Under the pieces are notes generated by a model, which did not search any database, was not told the origin of the DNA, and saw only the letters and a program-made list of their open reading frames with translations. Of a DNA stretch of 39,266 nt, positions 27,923-36,493 are shown in pieces. This DNA comes from Veronia nyctiphanis (lineage in GTDB: Bacteria > Pseudomonadota > Gammaproteobacteria > Enterobacterales > Vibrionaceae). The stretch spans positions 1 through 39,266 of the forward strand of contig NZ_PEIB01000041.1 of assembly GCF_004116385.1 (NCBI RefSeq), read 5' to 3'. The stretch's first letter is position 1. Each line of letters opens with the position of its first letter. A program made the translations under genes and the position numbers.

Positions 27923-28586
27923 TCCTGATGCAATAACGTATGAAGCACGTCATGCTCATGAAGCTTTGGAGATGCTAGAGCAGCGCGCATTTGATTTGGT
28001 TTTTCTCGACATCAGTATGCCTGAAATGACAGGGTTGGAGATGGCTGAAAAAATTCAGCATAGCCAACCCTTTGTTTTTTGTACCGCTTACGATGCCCAT
28101 GCTGTCGAAGCTTTTACCCTGAATGCTGTTGATTACTTACTAAAACCCGTTCAACGTGACCGCTTGCGTGCCACGTTGGATAAGTTTGAGAGCGCGAAAC
28201 GGCAAGAGGGTGAATCGTTTTCTGATGTGTCGTCTTCCTCGTACCTTTCCGATAGCCACGGCTTAATGCTGAAAGTTGGTGAACAAATGCAGATAGTTCG
28301 CCTTGGCGAGGTCGAACGCTTCGAGTCGGTGGGAAATCATGTCGCTATTTATCACGGTAAACAAAAATTTTATCTCCATGCATCTCTCTCCCGTGTCGAG
28401 GGTAAGCTAGACCCTGACTTTTTCTTTAAAGCCAGCCGCAGTCAGATCATCCGCCTCGATCAAATTGACAGAATTGAAAATGGTATTGCGACTGGTTCTC
28501 TCATTGCCGTCATGAATTCCGGCGCTGAAGTCGAAATTAGCCGTCGTCAGGCGCAGACCATGAAGCAGCAGTTCGCCGTCTTTTAA
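27852..28586 (+). CDS. LytTR-family response regulator
   Basis: The 244-residue regulator has a receiver domain with the acidic pair D7 and D8, phospho-acceptor D53 in FLDISMP, T78 and K98 in DYLLKPV. A Ser-rich linker (about 119-134) leads to a C-terminal LytTR DNA-binding domain (about 140-240; GEVERFESVGNHVAIY, LHASLSRVEGKL, FKASRSQIIRLDQI). The partner is the LytS-type kinase encoded just before it. LytTR proteins usually bind paired direct repeats; none is evident to me ahead of the Yip1 or HlyD genes, but I could not scan for a specific motif. It probably controls its own export operon. Confidence 0.95.
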   Translation: MEVLIVDDERLARAELKRLLNQVNPDAITYEARHAHEALEMLEQRAFDLVFLDISMPEMTGLEMAEKIQHSQPFVFCTAYDAHAVEAFTLNAVDYLLKPVQRDRLRATLDKFESAKRQEGESFSDVSSSSYLSDSHGLMLKVGEQMQIVRLGEVERFESVGNHVAIYHGKQKFYLHASLSRVEGKLDPDFFFKASRSQIIRLDQIDRIENGIATGSLIAVMNSGAEVEISRRQAQTMKQQFAVF

Positions 28587-28614
28587 TTTCACCACAGTAC
28601 CCCTTTGAAACGTT

Positions 28615-28649
28615 CACTTCCCGATTGTCTTTGCACAGTAAGGGAAGTG
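28615..28649 (+). terminator. possible terminator of the export/two-component operon
   Basis: CACTTCCC (28615-28622) and GGGAAGTG (28642-28649) are perfect 8-bp arms separated by 19 bases and followed by ACTCAGTATTTTT. The loop is large and the T-run is displaced, so the call is tentative. Confidence 0.4.
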
Positions 28650-28776
28650 ACTCAGTATTTTTGCCTCTATAACACTCGCTATTTTAGAGACTTATTGTCT
28701 CATCGTGTTGCTTTAAAGACAGGCGTGAGCGCTTGGCTTGGGTATAGTAAACGGGTCTGTTTGATGAGGTGTTGAA

Positions 28777-29172
28777 ATGATAATGAAAAAAATAGCATTG
28801 CCTTGCGCTCCAATATTAATCCTTCTTTCTGCATGTGCGTTTTCACCGGTCGATAAAGCCATTGAGCAGGGCGATTGGTACCGACTAGGGCAAATTGACG
28901 GCGAGCGCGGCGAACGTGCGAAATCCCATAAAGATTTGTCGGTATTGGCCAAAAAAGCGGGTGTCAGTGCCGATCTAAGCCTCTACGATGAAGGATACCT
29001 TGCTGGCAACGGTATGTATTGCAATGTACAAAGTGCTTACCACATTGGACTTTCGGGAAGTATATATCGGGGCGTGTGTGAGAGCCGTCCTGAATCACTG
29101 AACTTTCGTCTCGAATGGCAACGCGGTTACGACCAATATAAAAATAGTGAAGGCATAAACCGCGGATTCTAA
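28777..29172 (+). CDS. DUF2799 family lipoprotein (YfiL-like)
   Basis: The 131-residue protein has a lipoprotein signal with lipobox LSAC and C20 as the lipidated residue. The mature part holds the DUF2799 pattern: WYRLGQIDGERGE near the start, YDEGYLAGNGMYC (Tyr/Gly/Cys-rich) and LEWQRGYDQY near the end. DUF2799 lipoproteins have no known function. E. coli YfiL, next to aroF, is as I recall of the same type, and this gene also precedes aroF, which supports synteny. ATG at 28777 has GAGG 8 bases upstream; ATG at 28783 is an alternative. Confidence 0.85.
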   Translation: MIMKKIALPCAPILILLSACAFSPVDKAIEQGDWYRLGQIDGERGERAKSHKDLSVLAKKAGVSADLSLYDEGYLAGNGMYCNVQSAYHIGLSGSIYRGVCESRPESLNFRLEWQRGYDQYKNSEGINRGF

Positions 29173-29203
29173 ACGCCTGCTCAAATACCCCAGTAAAGCG
29201 GGG

Positions 29204-29221
29204 TGTAAATATATATTTACG
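29204..29221. promoter_or_regulatory. strong TyrR box upstream of aroF
   Basis: TGTAAA-TATATA-TTTACG differs from the TyrR consensus TGTAAA-N6-TTTACA at one base only. It lies 106 bases before the aroF start. TyrR with tyrosine represses aroF-tyrA in E. coli through such boxes. Confidence 0.75.
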
Positions 29222-29223
29222 AT

Positions 29224-29241
29224 AGTAATTTTAAGTTTACA
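29224..29241. promoter_or_regulatory. second, weaker TyrR box
   Basis: AGTAAT-TTTAAG-TTTACA keeps the right half-site exactly and GTAA of the left. Its centre is 20 bp (about two helical turns) from the strong box, the spacing typical of cooperative strong/weak TyrR pairs. A TTGCAA at 29248-29253 nearby may be the -35 element, but the -10 is unclear. Confidence 0.5.
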
Positions 29242-29326
29242 TTTCGCTTGCAATCAATTTCTGGACTGTTAAGGTTATTGGCCGAGCTGCGGAAACACGT
29301 GGTTGTAGTCATCTTAAGGAAGTCCT

Positions 29327-30396
29327 ATGGAACGCGATCAAGTCACCAATATTCATATTCAGAACGAGGAAGTTCTGATAACGCCAGAAAAATTAAGAGA
29401 AAATTTACCAGTCAGCCAAGAAGATTTGGCATTCATCCGTGATGCAAGACAGGATATTGCCAACATTATTCATAAAAAAGATCATCGTCTTCTGGTGGTG
29501 TGTGGTCCTTGCTCTATCCATGATGTTGACGCAGCCAAAGACTATGCGAGAAAGTTAAAAGCACTGTCAGAAAAAGTTTCCAGTCAGCTCTACATTGTTA
29601 TGAGGGTGTATTTTGAAAAGCCACGCACAACGGTTGGCTGGAAGGGCTTAATCAATGACCCGCATCTTGATGGCAGCTTTAATGTGTCGGCAGCCTTCAT
29701 CAGGCAAGAGAATTATTGATTGAGTTGACCGAAATGGGTCTGCCTCTGGCGACAGAAGCCCTTGACCCAATCAGCCCGCAATACGTTGGCGACCTGTTCA
29801 GCTGGGCCGCTATTGGTGCACGAACAACTGAATCTCAGACGCACCGCGAAATGGCCAGTGGTCTTTCAATGCCTGTCGGGTTCAAAAACGGCACGGATGG
29901 TTCGTTAGATACCGCGATCAATGCCATGAAAGCCGCCGCGAGTGGTCACAGATTTATGGGGATCAATCAGGCGGGTCAGGTTGCTCTGATGAATACTGAT
30001 GGTAACCCGGATGGTCACATCATTTTACGTGGCGGTAAGCAGACTAACTATGATTCGGTGTCTGTCGCTGAATGCGAAGAGAAAATGGCCTCGCTGAATA
30101 TCGAATCATCCCTTATGGTGGATTGTAGCCATGCCAACTCCCGCAAGGATTTCCGCCGCCAACCACTAGTGGCCACTGACGTTGTACATCAAATCCGTGA
30201 AGGAAATCAGTCAATTATTGGTCTGATGCTCGAAAGTCATATCAATGAAGGTAACCAAAGTGCAGAATTACCGAGAGCAGAGATGGCCTATGGAGTATCC
30301 ATTACGGATGCCTGTCTGGGCTGGCAGGATACAGAAGCCTTGTTGCTGAATATTGCATCTGAGCTTACGCCTGTGCTCGAGAAACGCATACAATGA
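29327..30396 (+). CDS. aroF: DAHP synthase, tyrosine-sensitive type (frameshifted in this sequence)
   Basis: The enzyme joins phosphoenolpyruvate and erythrose-4-phosphate, the first step of the shikimate pathway. Signatures are VVCGPCSIHD, MRVYFEKPRTTVGWKGLIND, GARTTESQTHREMASGLSMP, VGFKNGTDGSL and MVDCSHANS. The first 130 codons and the rest lie in different frames. Adding one C to CC at 29694-29695 restores ALHQARELLIELTEMGLPLA and gives 356 residues, the exact length of E. coli AroF. Pairing with tyrA 30 bases downstream and TyrR boxes upstream favour AroF over AroG or AroH. The break is most likely a sequencing error. Confidence 0.93.
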
Positions 30397-30426
30397 AAAG
30401 AATAATGGTAAGGACAGTGGGCTAAC

Positions 30427-31551
30427 ATGGTTGCAGAGCTTTCCCGCCTTCGGGATGAAATAGATGAAGTAGATAAACAGATGGTGGAGTTACTGGCGAA
30501 GCGTTTGTCGCTGGTGGCTGAAGTAGGGGAAGTGAAAAGCCAACATGGTTTACCGATTTATGCACCGGACAGAGAAGCAGCGATGCTGGCCTCGCGGCGC
30601 AAAGAAGCAGAGTCGAAGGACGTACCGCCGGATCTGATTGAAGACATTTTGCGTCGTACGATGCGTGAATCTTACGCCAGTGAAAATGATTCGGGCTTTA
30701 AATGCCTGAACCCTGACTTACGATCTATCGTGGTGGTTGGGGGTAATGGCCAGTTAGGTAAACTTTTCTGTAAACTTTTCTCCCTATCTGGTTACGACGT
30801 GAAAGTGCTGGGCAGTCAGGACTGGGATCGTGCTGATGAGATTTTGGCCGACGCGGGTATGGTCGTGGTAACGGTGCCTATCAACCGGACGGATACCATT
30901 ATCCGCAAGCTGAACACGCTCCCGGATGATTGTATTCTCGCGGATTTGACTTCAATCAAAAGTGAACCGCTGCAGGCAATGCTTGAGTCTCACAATGGCC
31001 CGGTTGTCGGTCTACACCCAATGTTTGGGCCGAACATTCCGAGTTTGGCCAAGCAAGTTGTGGTGTACTGTGACGGTAGAAACCCTGAAGCTTACCAGTG
31101 GTTGCTGGAGCAGATCCGAATCTGGGGCGCGACGCTTCACCGGATCAGTGCGATCGAGCACGATCAGGGGATGACATTAATTCAGGCACTTCGTCACTTC
31201 ACATCCTTTGTTTATGGGGTTCACCTTGCTGAGGAAAACCCGAATCTGTCTCAGCTCATCGCATTGAGTTCGCCCATTTATCGGCTCGAGCTTGCGATGG
31301 TGGGTAGACTGTTTGCGCAGGATGCACAGCTGTATGCTGACATCATCATGTCGTCGCCACAGAACCTCGATATGATAAAACGTTTCCATGCACGATTTGG
31401 TGAAGCGATTGCGTTGCTTGAGTCAGATGACAAAGCGGAGTTTGTGGGGGCTTTTGGTCAGGTAGAAAATTGGTTTGGTGATTATGCCGACAGATTTCTG
31501 CGTGAAAGCCAGTCATTGCTCCAGCAAGCCAATGATTCCACCCAACGTTAG
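30427..31551 (+). CDS. tyrA: bifunctional chorismate mutase / prephenate dehydrogenase
   Basis: TyrA converts chorismate to prephenate and then, with NAD+, to 4-hydroxyphenylpyruvate for tyrosine. The 374-residue protein begins with the AroQ chorismate mutase (about 1-90; [39 protein letters not shown]). The dehydrogenase has GGNGQLG (105-111), [19 protein letters not shown] and [19 protein letters not shown]. It is intact and aligns end to end with E. coli TyrA (373). It follows aroF in an operon and is probably TyrR-controlled. Confidence 0.97.
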   Translation: MVAELSRLRDEIDEVDKQMVELLAKRLSLVAEVGEVKSQHGLPIYAPDREAAMLASRRKEAESKDVPPDLIEDILRRTMRESYASENDSGFKCLNPDLRSIVVVGGNGQLGKLFCKLFSLSGYDVKVLGSQDWDRADEILADAGMVVVTVPINRTDTIIRKLNTLPDDCILADLTSIKSEPLQAMLESHNGPVVGLHPMFGPNIPSLAKQVVVYCDGRNPEAYQWLLEQIRIWGATLHRISAIEHDQGMTLIQALRHFTSFVYGVHLAEENPNLSQLIALSSPIYRLELAMVGRLFAQDAQLYADIIMSSPQNLDMIKRFHARFGEAIALLESDDKAEFVGAFGQVENWFGDYADRFLRESQSLLQQANDSTQR

Positions 31552-31565
31552 TCATTGTTATTGCC

Positions 31566-31594
31566 AAAAAAAGGAGCCCGACGGCTCCTTTTTT
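31566..31594. terminator. bidirectional terminator between tyrA and pheA
   Basis: GGAGCC (31573-31578) pairs with GGCTCC (31583-31588) around CGAC, flanked by seven A residues on the left and six T residues on the right. It serves the convergent tyrA (+) and pheA (-) genes. Confidence 0.92.
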
Positions 31595-31619
31595 ATGTCT
31601 TCCTCGTTGAACCAAACAT

Positions 31620-32792
31620 TTAGTCGAGCTCAATTTCAGTCGGTGAGACATTTTCAATCGGGTAGCAACCCAGCACCTTGATATAGCGTGTCAGCGAAGT
31701 GAGCTCTTCTAATACTTTCTGCATTTCTTCTGAACTCATATTGCCTTCAACATCGACATAGAACATCTCTTCCCATGGGTTGCCCAGCACAGGACGAGAT
31801 TCGAGTTTCGTCATATTGATGCCGTGGTTACGGAAAACCAACAGACATTCAACCAGTGAACCTGCATCTTGCGCTGTCGACATGATAAACGTTGTTTTAG
31901 CAGGAATAAGATCCGTGACATCGACCGGGTTGCGAGCAACCAAAATAAAGCGGGTGTGATTTTCTTGTTGATTAGCGATGTTAGCTTTAAGCGGCTTCAG
32001 GCCATAAAGCGCGCCGCTTGATGCATTGCCGATGGCTGCCACATTGCCGCTTTTCATTTCAGCGACTTTTTGCATGGCTTCCGCGGTACTTGAGCAATAC
32101 TCCTGCTTCACATCGCCGAGAGAGCGAAGGTATTCGCTGCATTGCTGATAAGGCTGTGGGTGCGAATACAGACAATCAATGTTTTCCAGATCGGTATCGA
32201 CGGCAGTCAGAATGCAGTGTTCAATAGGTTGGGTGATCTCGCCAACGATAGACAGTCGGGTGTGCTGCAATTGGTCATAAACGTCATTGATTGAGCCCGA
32301 AGAGGTATTCTCAATCGGCAGTACGCCATAATCTGCACGTCCATTTTCGACAATCTCAACAACTTCTTTGAAACTCTTACAGGGAAGTTCTGCCAGTGTT
32401 GTTTGTTTTCGGCTGAAGAAATGTTTAGCGGCAAGGTAAGAATATGACCCTTTTGGCCCCAAAAAGGATACACGGGCGATGGGCTGTGCGCTGTCAGGGT
32501 TTGCCAGCTTCTGCAAAAATGCCTGCTGGATAAGCACGGAATCTTCAATGATGCTGTGGAAAATACTCACAATATAGGGTGCATCTAATTCGTGTTTTTT
32601 ACCTGCTGTAACCAACTTTTCCAGAAGAATTTTTTCTCTGGCCGGGTCACGTACTGGCTTTTCAGTTTGGATTTTACTTTTGGCGACTTCAATACTCAGC
32701 TGACGTCTCTCAGCAAGTAACGCCAGTAACTCTGAATCCACCCGACTGACATTCTTTCGGATTTCATCGAGCGTCAATGTTGGTTTTGTCAT
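31620..32792 (-). CDS. pheA: bifunctional chorismate mutase / prephenate dehydratase
   Basis: PheA makes phenylpyruvate for phenylalanine synthesis. The 390-residue protein has an N-terminal AroQ mutase (about 1-95; IRKNVSRVDSELLALLAERR) and a dehydratase domain (about 105-285; FLGPKGSYSYLAA, YGVLPIENTSSGSIND). The dehydratase TRF motif is in NHTRFILVARN. The C-terminal ACT domain binds phenylalanine (about 300-385; KLESRPVLGNPWEEMFYVD). ATG at 32792 follows ATAAGGAC. The ORF is open further upstream, but that part lacks family similarity. A 21-residue ORF (32797-32862) ends inside the ribosome site. No Phe-rich leader like E. coli pheL is seen. Confidence 0.96.
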   Translation of the reverse strand: MTKPTLTLDEIRKNVSRVDSELLALLAERRQLSIEVAKSKIQTEKPVRDPAREKILLEKLVTAGKKHELDAPYIVSIFHSIIEDSVLIQQAFLQKLANPDSAQPIARVSFLGPKGSYSYLAAKHFFSRKQTTLAELPCKSFKEVVEIVENGRADYGVLPIENTSSGSINDVYDQLQHTRLSIVGEITQPIEHCILTAVDTDLENIDCLYSHPQPYQQCSEYLRSLGDVKQEYCSSTAEAMQKVAEMKSGNVAAIGNASSGALYGLKPLKANIANQQENHTRFILVARNPVDVTDLIPAKTTFIMSTAQDAGSLVECLLVFRNHGINMTKLESRPVLGNPWEEMFYVDVEGNMSSEEMQKVLEELTSLTRYIKVLGCYPIENVSPTEIELD

Positions 32793-32874
32793 GTCCTTAT
32801 CCTGTTTCGGCAACGCAATGCCTTTGGGTAATGCGAAAGGTTGACGGCACGTACTCAGCCATTTCCTCTCTCTC

Positions 32875-32902
32875 ACTATACTTGATGCGCAAAATGGCAC
32901 AA
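32875..32902 (-). promoter_or_regulatory. candidate pheA promoter
   Basis: On the minus strand TTGTGC (32902-32897), a 16-base spacer and TATAGT (32880-32875) form a fair sigma-70 promoter. It is between the raiA terminator and pheA and would give a leader of about 75 bases. Confidence 0.5.
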
Positions 32903-32997
32903 CGCTTGCGGAAAAGTATTCCTAGTACTGATGTTTTTATCGTGTATCCATCAAAAATGGAACCTTTGGCGGGCTTTTTAGTGCAAATCGTCAAATT

Positions 32998-33030
32998 GAA
33001 ACAAATCAGCCCCGCATGAGCGGGGCTGAT
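32998..33030 (-). terminator. raiA terminator
   Basis: ATCAGCCCCGC (33005-33015) and GCGGGGCTGAT (33020-33030) form a perfect 11-bp stem with an ATGA loop. On the minus strand TTTGTTTC follows. It lies 22 bases past the raiA stop. Confidence 0.85.
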
Positions 33031-33052
33031 AATTGACTGGTTGGTGCCTCTA

Positions 33053-33391
33053 TCAGGCGGCTTCTGTCTCCACTTCTTCGGGTTTGTCACTGTGGCTGGC
33101 TCGGCGAGCTTCAGGCTTGTGTTTTTGTTTATTAAGCTGTTTCTCCAGCTTTTGGCCTGCTTCATTGATGGCTGCGTACAAGTCTTGGTGTTGTGCTGTG
33201 GCGACTAGCTTTGCGCCGGGGACAGAAACATCAGCCTCAATCTTAAATGTTGTACTCGTCAGTTGGCTGACAACCGCTCGAGGATTGATGAGAGCAACTT
33301 GCCACTTCTCCAGTTTGGCAAATCGCGAAGCGATTCGGTCACGGATAGAAGGAGTGATTTCGATGTTTTTGCCAGTGATTTCTACTCTCAT
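33053..33391 (-). CDS. raiA: ribosome-associated inhibitor A (HPF/RaiA family)
   Basis: The 112-residue protein is the short form of the HPF family: ITGKNIEITPSIRDRI, RFAKLEKWQVALINPR, YAAINEAGQKLEKQLNKQKHK and an acidic C-terminal tail. RaiA (YfiA, protein Y) binds the 30S decoding region in stationary phase and cold stress and blocks translation. Its tail is longer than that of Hpf (95 residues) and matches RaiA (113), and its place between pheA and bamD is the same as in E. coli. The ATG has a strong site, AAGAGGAAAC. It ends at its own terminator, so it is monocistronic. Confidence 0.93.
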   Translation of the reverse strand: MRVEITGKNIEITPSIRDRIASRFAKLEKWQVALINPRAVVSQLTSTTFKIEADVSVPGAKLVATAQHQDLYAAINEAGQKLEKQLNKQKHKPEARRASHSDKPEEVETEAA

Positions 33392-33718
33392 ATGCGTTTC
33401 CTCTTGTTAGCGCCTTTACGTTGGGCTCACATTCAGATTACTTTTTTCGCCACATAAAAAAGTGACCCAGATCAATAAAATAGTTAGGTGATTTAACTGA
33501 GTACGTAATTGTGATCACTTCGGAAAGCTGACAGAAAAAGTCACCGAAAAGGGTTGAAATGTGAGATCACTCTGATGCACTATCGGTAGGTGACATGTCG
33601 TTTTTAGCCCATTCAGACAGGGCTAAGATCGGCCCAAATTCAGGCCGCTAGTGGATTTTAGGCAGTAGGCGAAGGTTACGCTTTTTGCTGAATTAACTTG
33701 TTAAGGTAGCTGAGAAAT
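33392..33718. other. 327-base spacer upstream of raiA with several inverted repeats
   Basis: No gene is seen. The spacer holds GTGATCAC (33511-33518), GTGAGATCAC (33561-33570), and TTAGCCC/GGGCTAA (33604-33610 with 33620-33626) followed at once by GGCC/GGCC arms around CAAATTCA. These could be regulatory sites or RNA hairpins of the raiA leader. A clear sigma-70 promoter for raiA is not evident. Confidence 0.5.
33461..33476. promoter_or_regulatory. weak CRP-like site upstream of raiA
   Basis: AGTGA-CCCAGA-TCAAT matches 7 of the 10 core CRP bases (TGTGA-N6-TCACA), about 70 bases before the raiA start. Ribosome hibernation genes are often CRP-linked, but this is a weak match. Confidence 0.25.
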
Positions 33719-33748
33719 AAAAAAGCAGCCAATCAGGCTGCTTTTTTG
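33719..33748 (-). terminator. bamD terminator
   Basis: AAAGCAGCC and GGCTGCTTT pair around AATCA, with A and T runs on both sides. On the minus strand it follows the bamD stop by about 20 bases and ends in TTTTTTATTT. Confidence 0.9.
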
Positions 33749-33767
33749 TACGTCTCATTTCGTGATG

Positions 33768-34499
33768 TTACAAAACGCCGTTCAACGCCATTTGTTGTTT
33801 TGCACGTTCGGCGGGTTCAGTCAGCCCCAGTGCCTCGTAGGCTTTCACCATCAGCGGCAGCGCTTTTCTCGCCGCTTCCGTATCACCAAATTGTTGTTGA
33901 ATCGCCTGACAGCGATTAATGGCTGCCATCCACGCTTCGCGTCTGACATAAAAGTCCGCTGTCGCCAGTTCATAATCCGCAAGACGGTTTTTCAAAGAGA
34001 CCATTCTTGCTCTTGCATCGGCGGCATAAGGGCTGTTTGGATAGCGGTCAAGCAGCTGTTTAAAATCAAAGAATGCACGAGAGACGGGCTGCGGGTCTCT
34101 ATCAGAGCGTTCCATATTCAGAAATTCGTGCAGTAGCGAACTGTCTTGCGCCATGTTGCTCAGGCCGCGCATGTACAACACCCAGTCAAGGTTATTGTGG
34201 TTCGGATTCATACGTAGGAAGCGGTCAATAGTCGATTCCGCCAGAACATAATCGCCATTTTTGTAGTAAGCAAAGATCAGATCAAACTGAACCTGTTCAG
34301 AGTACGCACCAAACGGGTAGCGAGAATCCATCGCCTCCAGTTTCTCAACGGCTTTGACCCACTGGCCATCATCAATGGCTTGCTTCGCTTCCTGATAAAG
34401 CTCTGAAGGCGGAACATCTGGTACAATTCCTTTGTCTGCACTCGAACAGCCTGCAAGCAGGATAGCGGCAAAAAGGGTGGATAGAGTGAGGCGTTTCAT
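33768..34499 (-). CDS. bamD: outer membrane assembly lipoprotein BamD
   Basis: BamD is the essential lipoprotein partner of BamA in the beta-barrel assembly machine. The 243-residue product has a signal with lipobox LAGC (C18). About five TPR-like repeats follow, with typical stretches LYQEAKQAIDDGQWVKAVEKL, YPFGAYSEQVQFDLIFAYYK, IDRFLRMNPNHNN, RYPNSPYAADARARM and YVRREAWMAAINR. It matches E. coli BamD (245) end to end. It diverges from rluD; a TATAAT at 34606-34611 lies in the spacer between them. Confidence 0.97.
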   Translation of the reverse strand: MKRLTLSTLFAAILLAGCSSADKGIVPDVPPSELYQEAKQAIDDGQWVKAVEKLEAMDSRYPFGAYSEQVQFDLIFAYYKNGDYVLAESTIDRFLRMNPNHNNLDWVLYMRGLSNMAQDSSLLHEFLNMERSDRDPQPVSRAFFDFKQLLDRYPNSPYAADARARMVSLKNRLADYELATADFYVRREAWMAAINRCQAIQQQFGDTEAARKALPLMVKAYEALGLTEPAERAKQQMALNGVL

Positions 34500-34697
34500 T
34501 GCTGCGATAGCTTCCTTGAATTAAATTAATGTGCTGTTGCCATTACGGAGTCGGCGGCAAAAAGCTACAATGGCACGATTATGGGTATTCTACCCATCGA
34601 CTGAATATAATACCAATCCGCAAATAGTGACCGCGATCGAGGACGGATACCGTGTACCGGTCTTGAGTTAGTCCTTAATAGGTTCAAAAAGTTCGTT

Positions 34698-35672
34698 ATG
34701 GCACAACAGATAGAATTAACGTCAACAGTGAAAGACAGCCAATTGGGTCAGCGCCTTGATCAGGCGCTGGCTGAGCTGTTCCCTGATTACTCCCGTTCAC
34801 GCATCAAAGAGTGGGTGCTGGCTGACAAAGTAAAAGTAAACGGTGAAGTTGCCAATAAACCCCGCATCAAAATGATGGGTGGCGAAGAAATCATTATCGA
34901 TGCAGAAATCGAAGATGAAGAGCGTTGGGAGCCTCAGGATATCCCTCTGGATATCATTTATGAGGACGACGATTTACTGGTGATCAACAAACCGCGCGGA
35001 TTGGTGGTTCACCCCGGTGCGGGTTGTCCTGATGGTACTGTGCTTAATGGGCTACTTTACCTTTACCCGGAAAGTGCAGAGGTACCGCGTGCAGGTATTG
35101 TTCACCGCCTTGATAAAGACACCACTGGCTTGATGGTGGTAGCGAAAACAGTGCCAGCGCAGACCCGTCTGGTACGCGCGTTACAAAAACGAAAAATTAC
35201 CCGTGAATACGAAGCTATCGCGATTGGTAACATGACAGGTGGCGGTATGGTTGAAAAACCGATTGGTCGCCATCCGAGTAAGCGCACCCACATGGCTGTT
35301 CATGAGCTGGGTAAACCTGCTATCACGCATTATCGCGTTGCTGAGCATTATCGTGCGCACACCCGTTTGCGTTTGCGTCTTGAAACGGGTCGTACTCACC
35401 AAATTCGTGTTCACATGGCGTACCTTAATCATCCGCTGGTGGGTGACCAGTTATATGGCGGTCGTCCTCGTCCACCTCGTGATGCAGGTGAAGAGTTGGT
35501 TACTGCGCTTCGCAGCTTTGATCGTCAGGCGCTGCATGCTGCTATGTTGCGACTAGAGCATCCGATCACGGGTGAGCTGATGGAATGGCATGCGCCTGTT
35601 CCTGATGACATGGTTGCACTTGCAGAAGTGTTGCGTGTCGATCAGGAAGAAATGGGCGAGCCGGATTATTAA
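34698..35672 (+). CDS. rluD: 23S rRNA pseudouridine synthase D
   Basis: RluD makes pseudouridines 1911, 1915 and 1917 in helix 69 of 23S rRNA. The 324-residue protein has an N-terminal S4 RNA-binding domain (about 18-75; GQRLDQALAELFPDYSRSRI). The catalytic domain carries VINKPRGLVVHPG and HRLDKDTTGLMVVA with catalytic D139. GRTHQIRVHMAY and PLVGDQLYGG are further family motifs. It is full length and intact. The pgeF ATG begins directly after its stop codon, so the pair is co-transcribed, as in E. coli. Confidence 0.97.
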   Translation: MAQQIELTSTVKDSQLGQRLDQALAELFPDYSRSRIKEWVLADKVKVNGEVANKPRIKMMGGEEIIIDAEIEDEERWEPQDIPLDIIYEDDDLLVINKPRGLVVHPGAGCPDGTVLNGLLYLYPESAEVPRAGIVHRLDKDTTGLMVVAKTVPAQTRLVRALQKRKITREYEAIAIGNMTGGGMVEKPIGRHPSKRTHMAVHELGKPAITHYRVAEHYRAHTRLRLRLETGRTHQIRVHMAYLNHPLVGDQLYGGRPRPPRDAGEELVTALRSFDRQALHAAMLRLEHPITGELMEWHAPVPDDMVALAEVLRVDQEEMGEPDY

Positions 35673-36403
35673 ATGAAATTGATCGTGCACAGTGGCCGGC
35701 GCCCAGCACGGTCAACGCGATTAGCACCACCCGCTCGGGTGGTGTCAGCACATCACCCTACGACAGCCTAAACCTTGGTGTACACGTTGATGATAATCAA
35801 CGCGACGTGGAGACAAACCGCCAACGTTTGATAGACCAAGCGTCCTTGCCATCGTCTCCGTATTGGTTGAATCAGGTTCATGGCACTCGGGTTGTCAGTT
35901 TGCCGGAAGAAGGCGAAGGAACGCTAGACGCAGATGCAGCGTTTACCCGCGCTGAAAATCATGTCTGCGCCATCATGACAGCGGACTGTTTGCCCGTTCT
36001 CTTCTGCAACGCATCCGGCTCCAAGGTGGCTGCCGCTCATGCTGGGTGGCGTGGTCTGTTAAATGGTGTATTGGAAAACACACTGTCCTATTTTGATGGT
36101 GCTGATTCGGTCATGGCATGGCTGGGGCCAGCAATTGGTCCTGACGCGTTTGAGGTAGGGCCGGAAGTCCGTAAGCAGTTTATTGCGCATGCTTCAGAAG
36201 CCGAGTCGGCTTTCCAGCCAAGTGGTGATAAATACTTCGCTGATATTTATGCATTGGCGAAACAGCGCCTCACTGCTGCTGGTATCAGTTCTGTTTTCGG
36301 CGGAGACTGGTGTACTTATCGACAACAGACCGATTTCTTCTCCTATCGACGTGACAGACAAACTGGCCGTCAGGCAAGTCTCATTTGGATATCTTCATCG
36401 TAG
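35673..36403 (+). CDS. pgeF: purine nucleoside phosphorylase / PgeF (YfiH, DUF152; frameshifted in this sequence)
   Basis: PgeF (YfiH) is a copper- or zinc-binding laccase-like enzyme that removes misincorporated L-Ser from peptidoglycan precursors; family members also cleave purine nucleosides. Signatures are QVHGTRVV, VCAIMTADCLPVLFC, AAAHAGWRGLLNGVLE and AWLGPAIGPDAFEVG with the metal-binding H, C and H. The N-terminal stretch is out of frame. The ATG at 35673 reads MKLIV and then one C is missing at 35688. Restored, it gives PQWPAPSTVNAISTTRSGGV and SPYDSLNLGVHV and a 243-residue protein, equal to E. coli YfiH. No initiation in the longer remaining frame is needed. Confidence 0.92.
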
Positions 36404-36493
36404 ACAAGGTAAAATTACTGTCCCAAGCTTGAAATTGGTGGTTGCTGTTCCCATCTGATCGTAAACGATATTGATGTAAGCAGAGGAGGGGCT

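Noticed and set aside
33505-33575. GTGATCAC and GTGAGATCAC as CRP sites
   Set aside because: The spacing between TGTGA and TCACA-like halves is 0-2 bases instead of 6, so they do not fit CRP.
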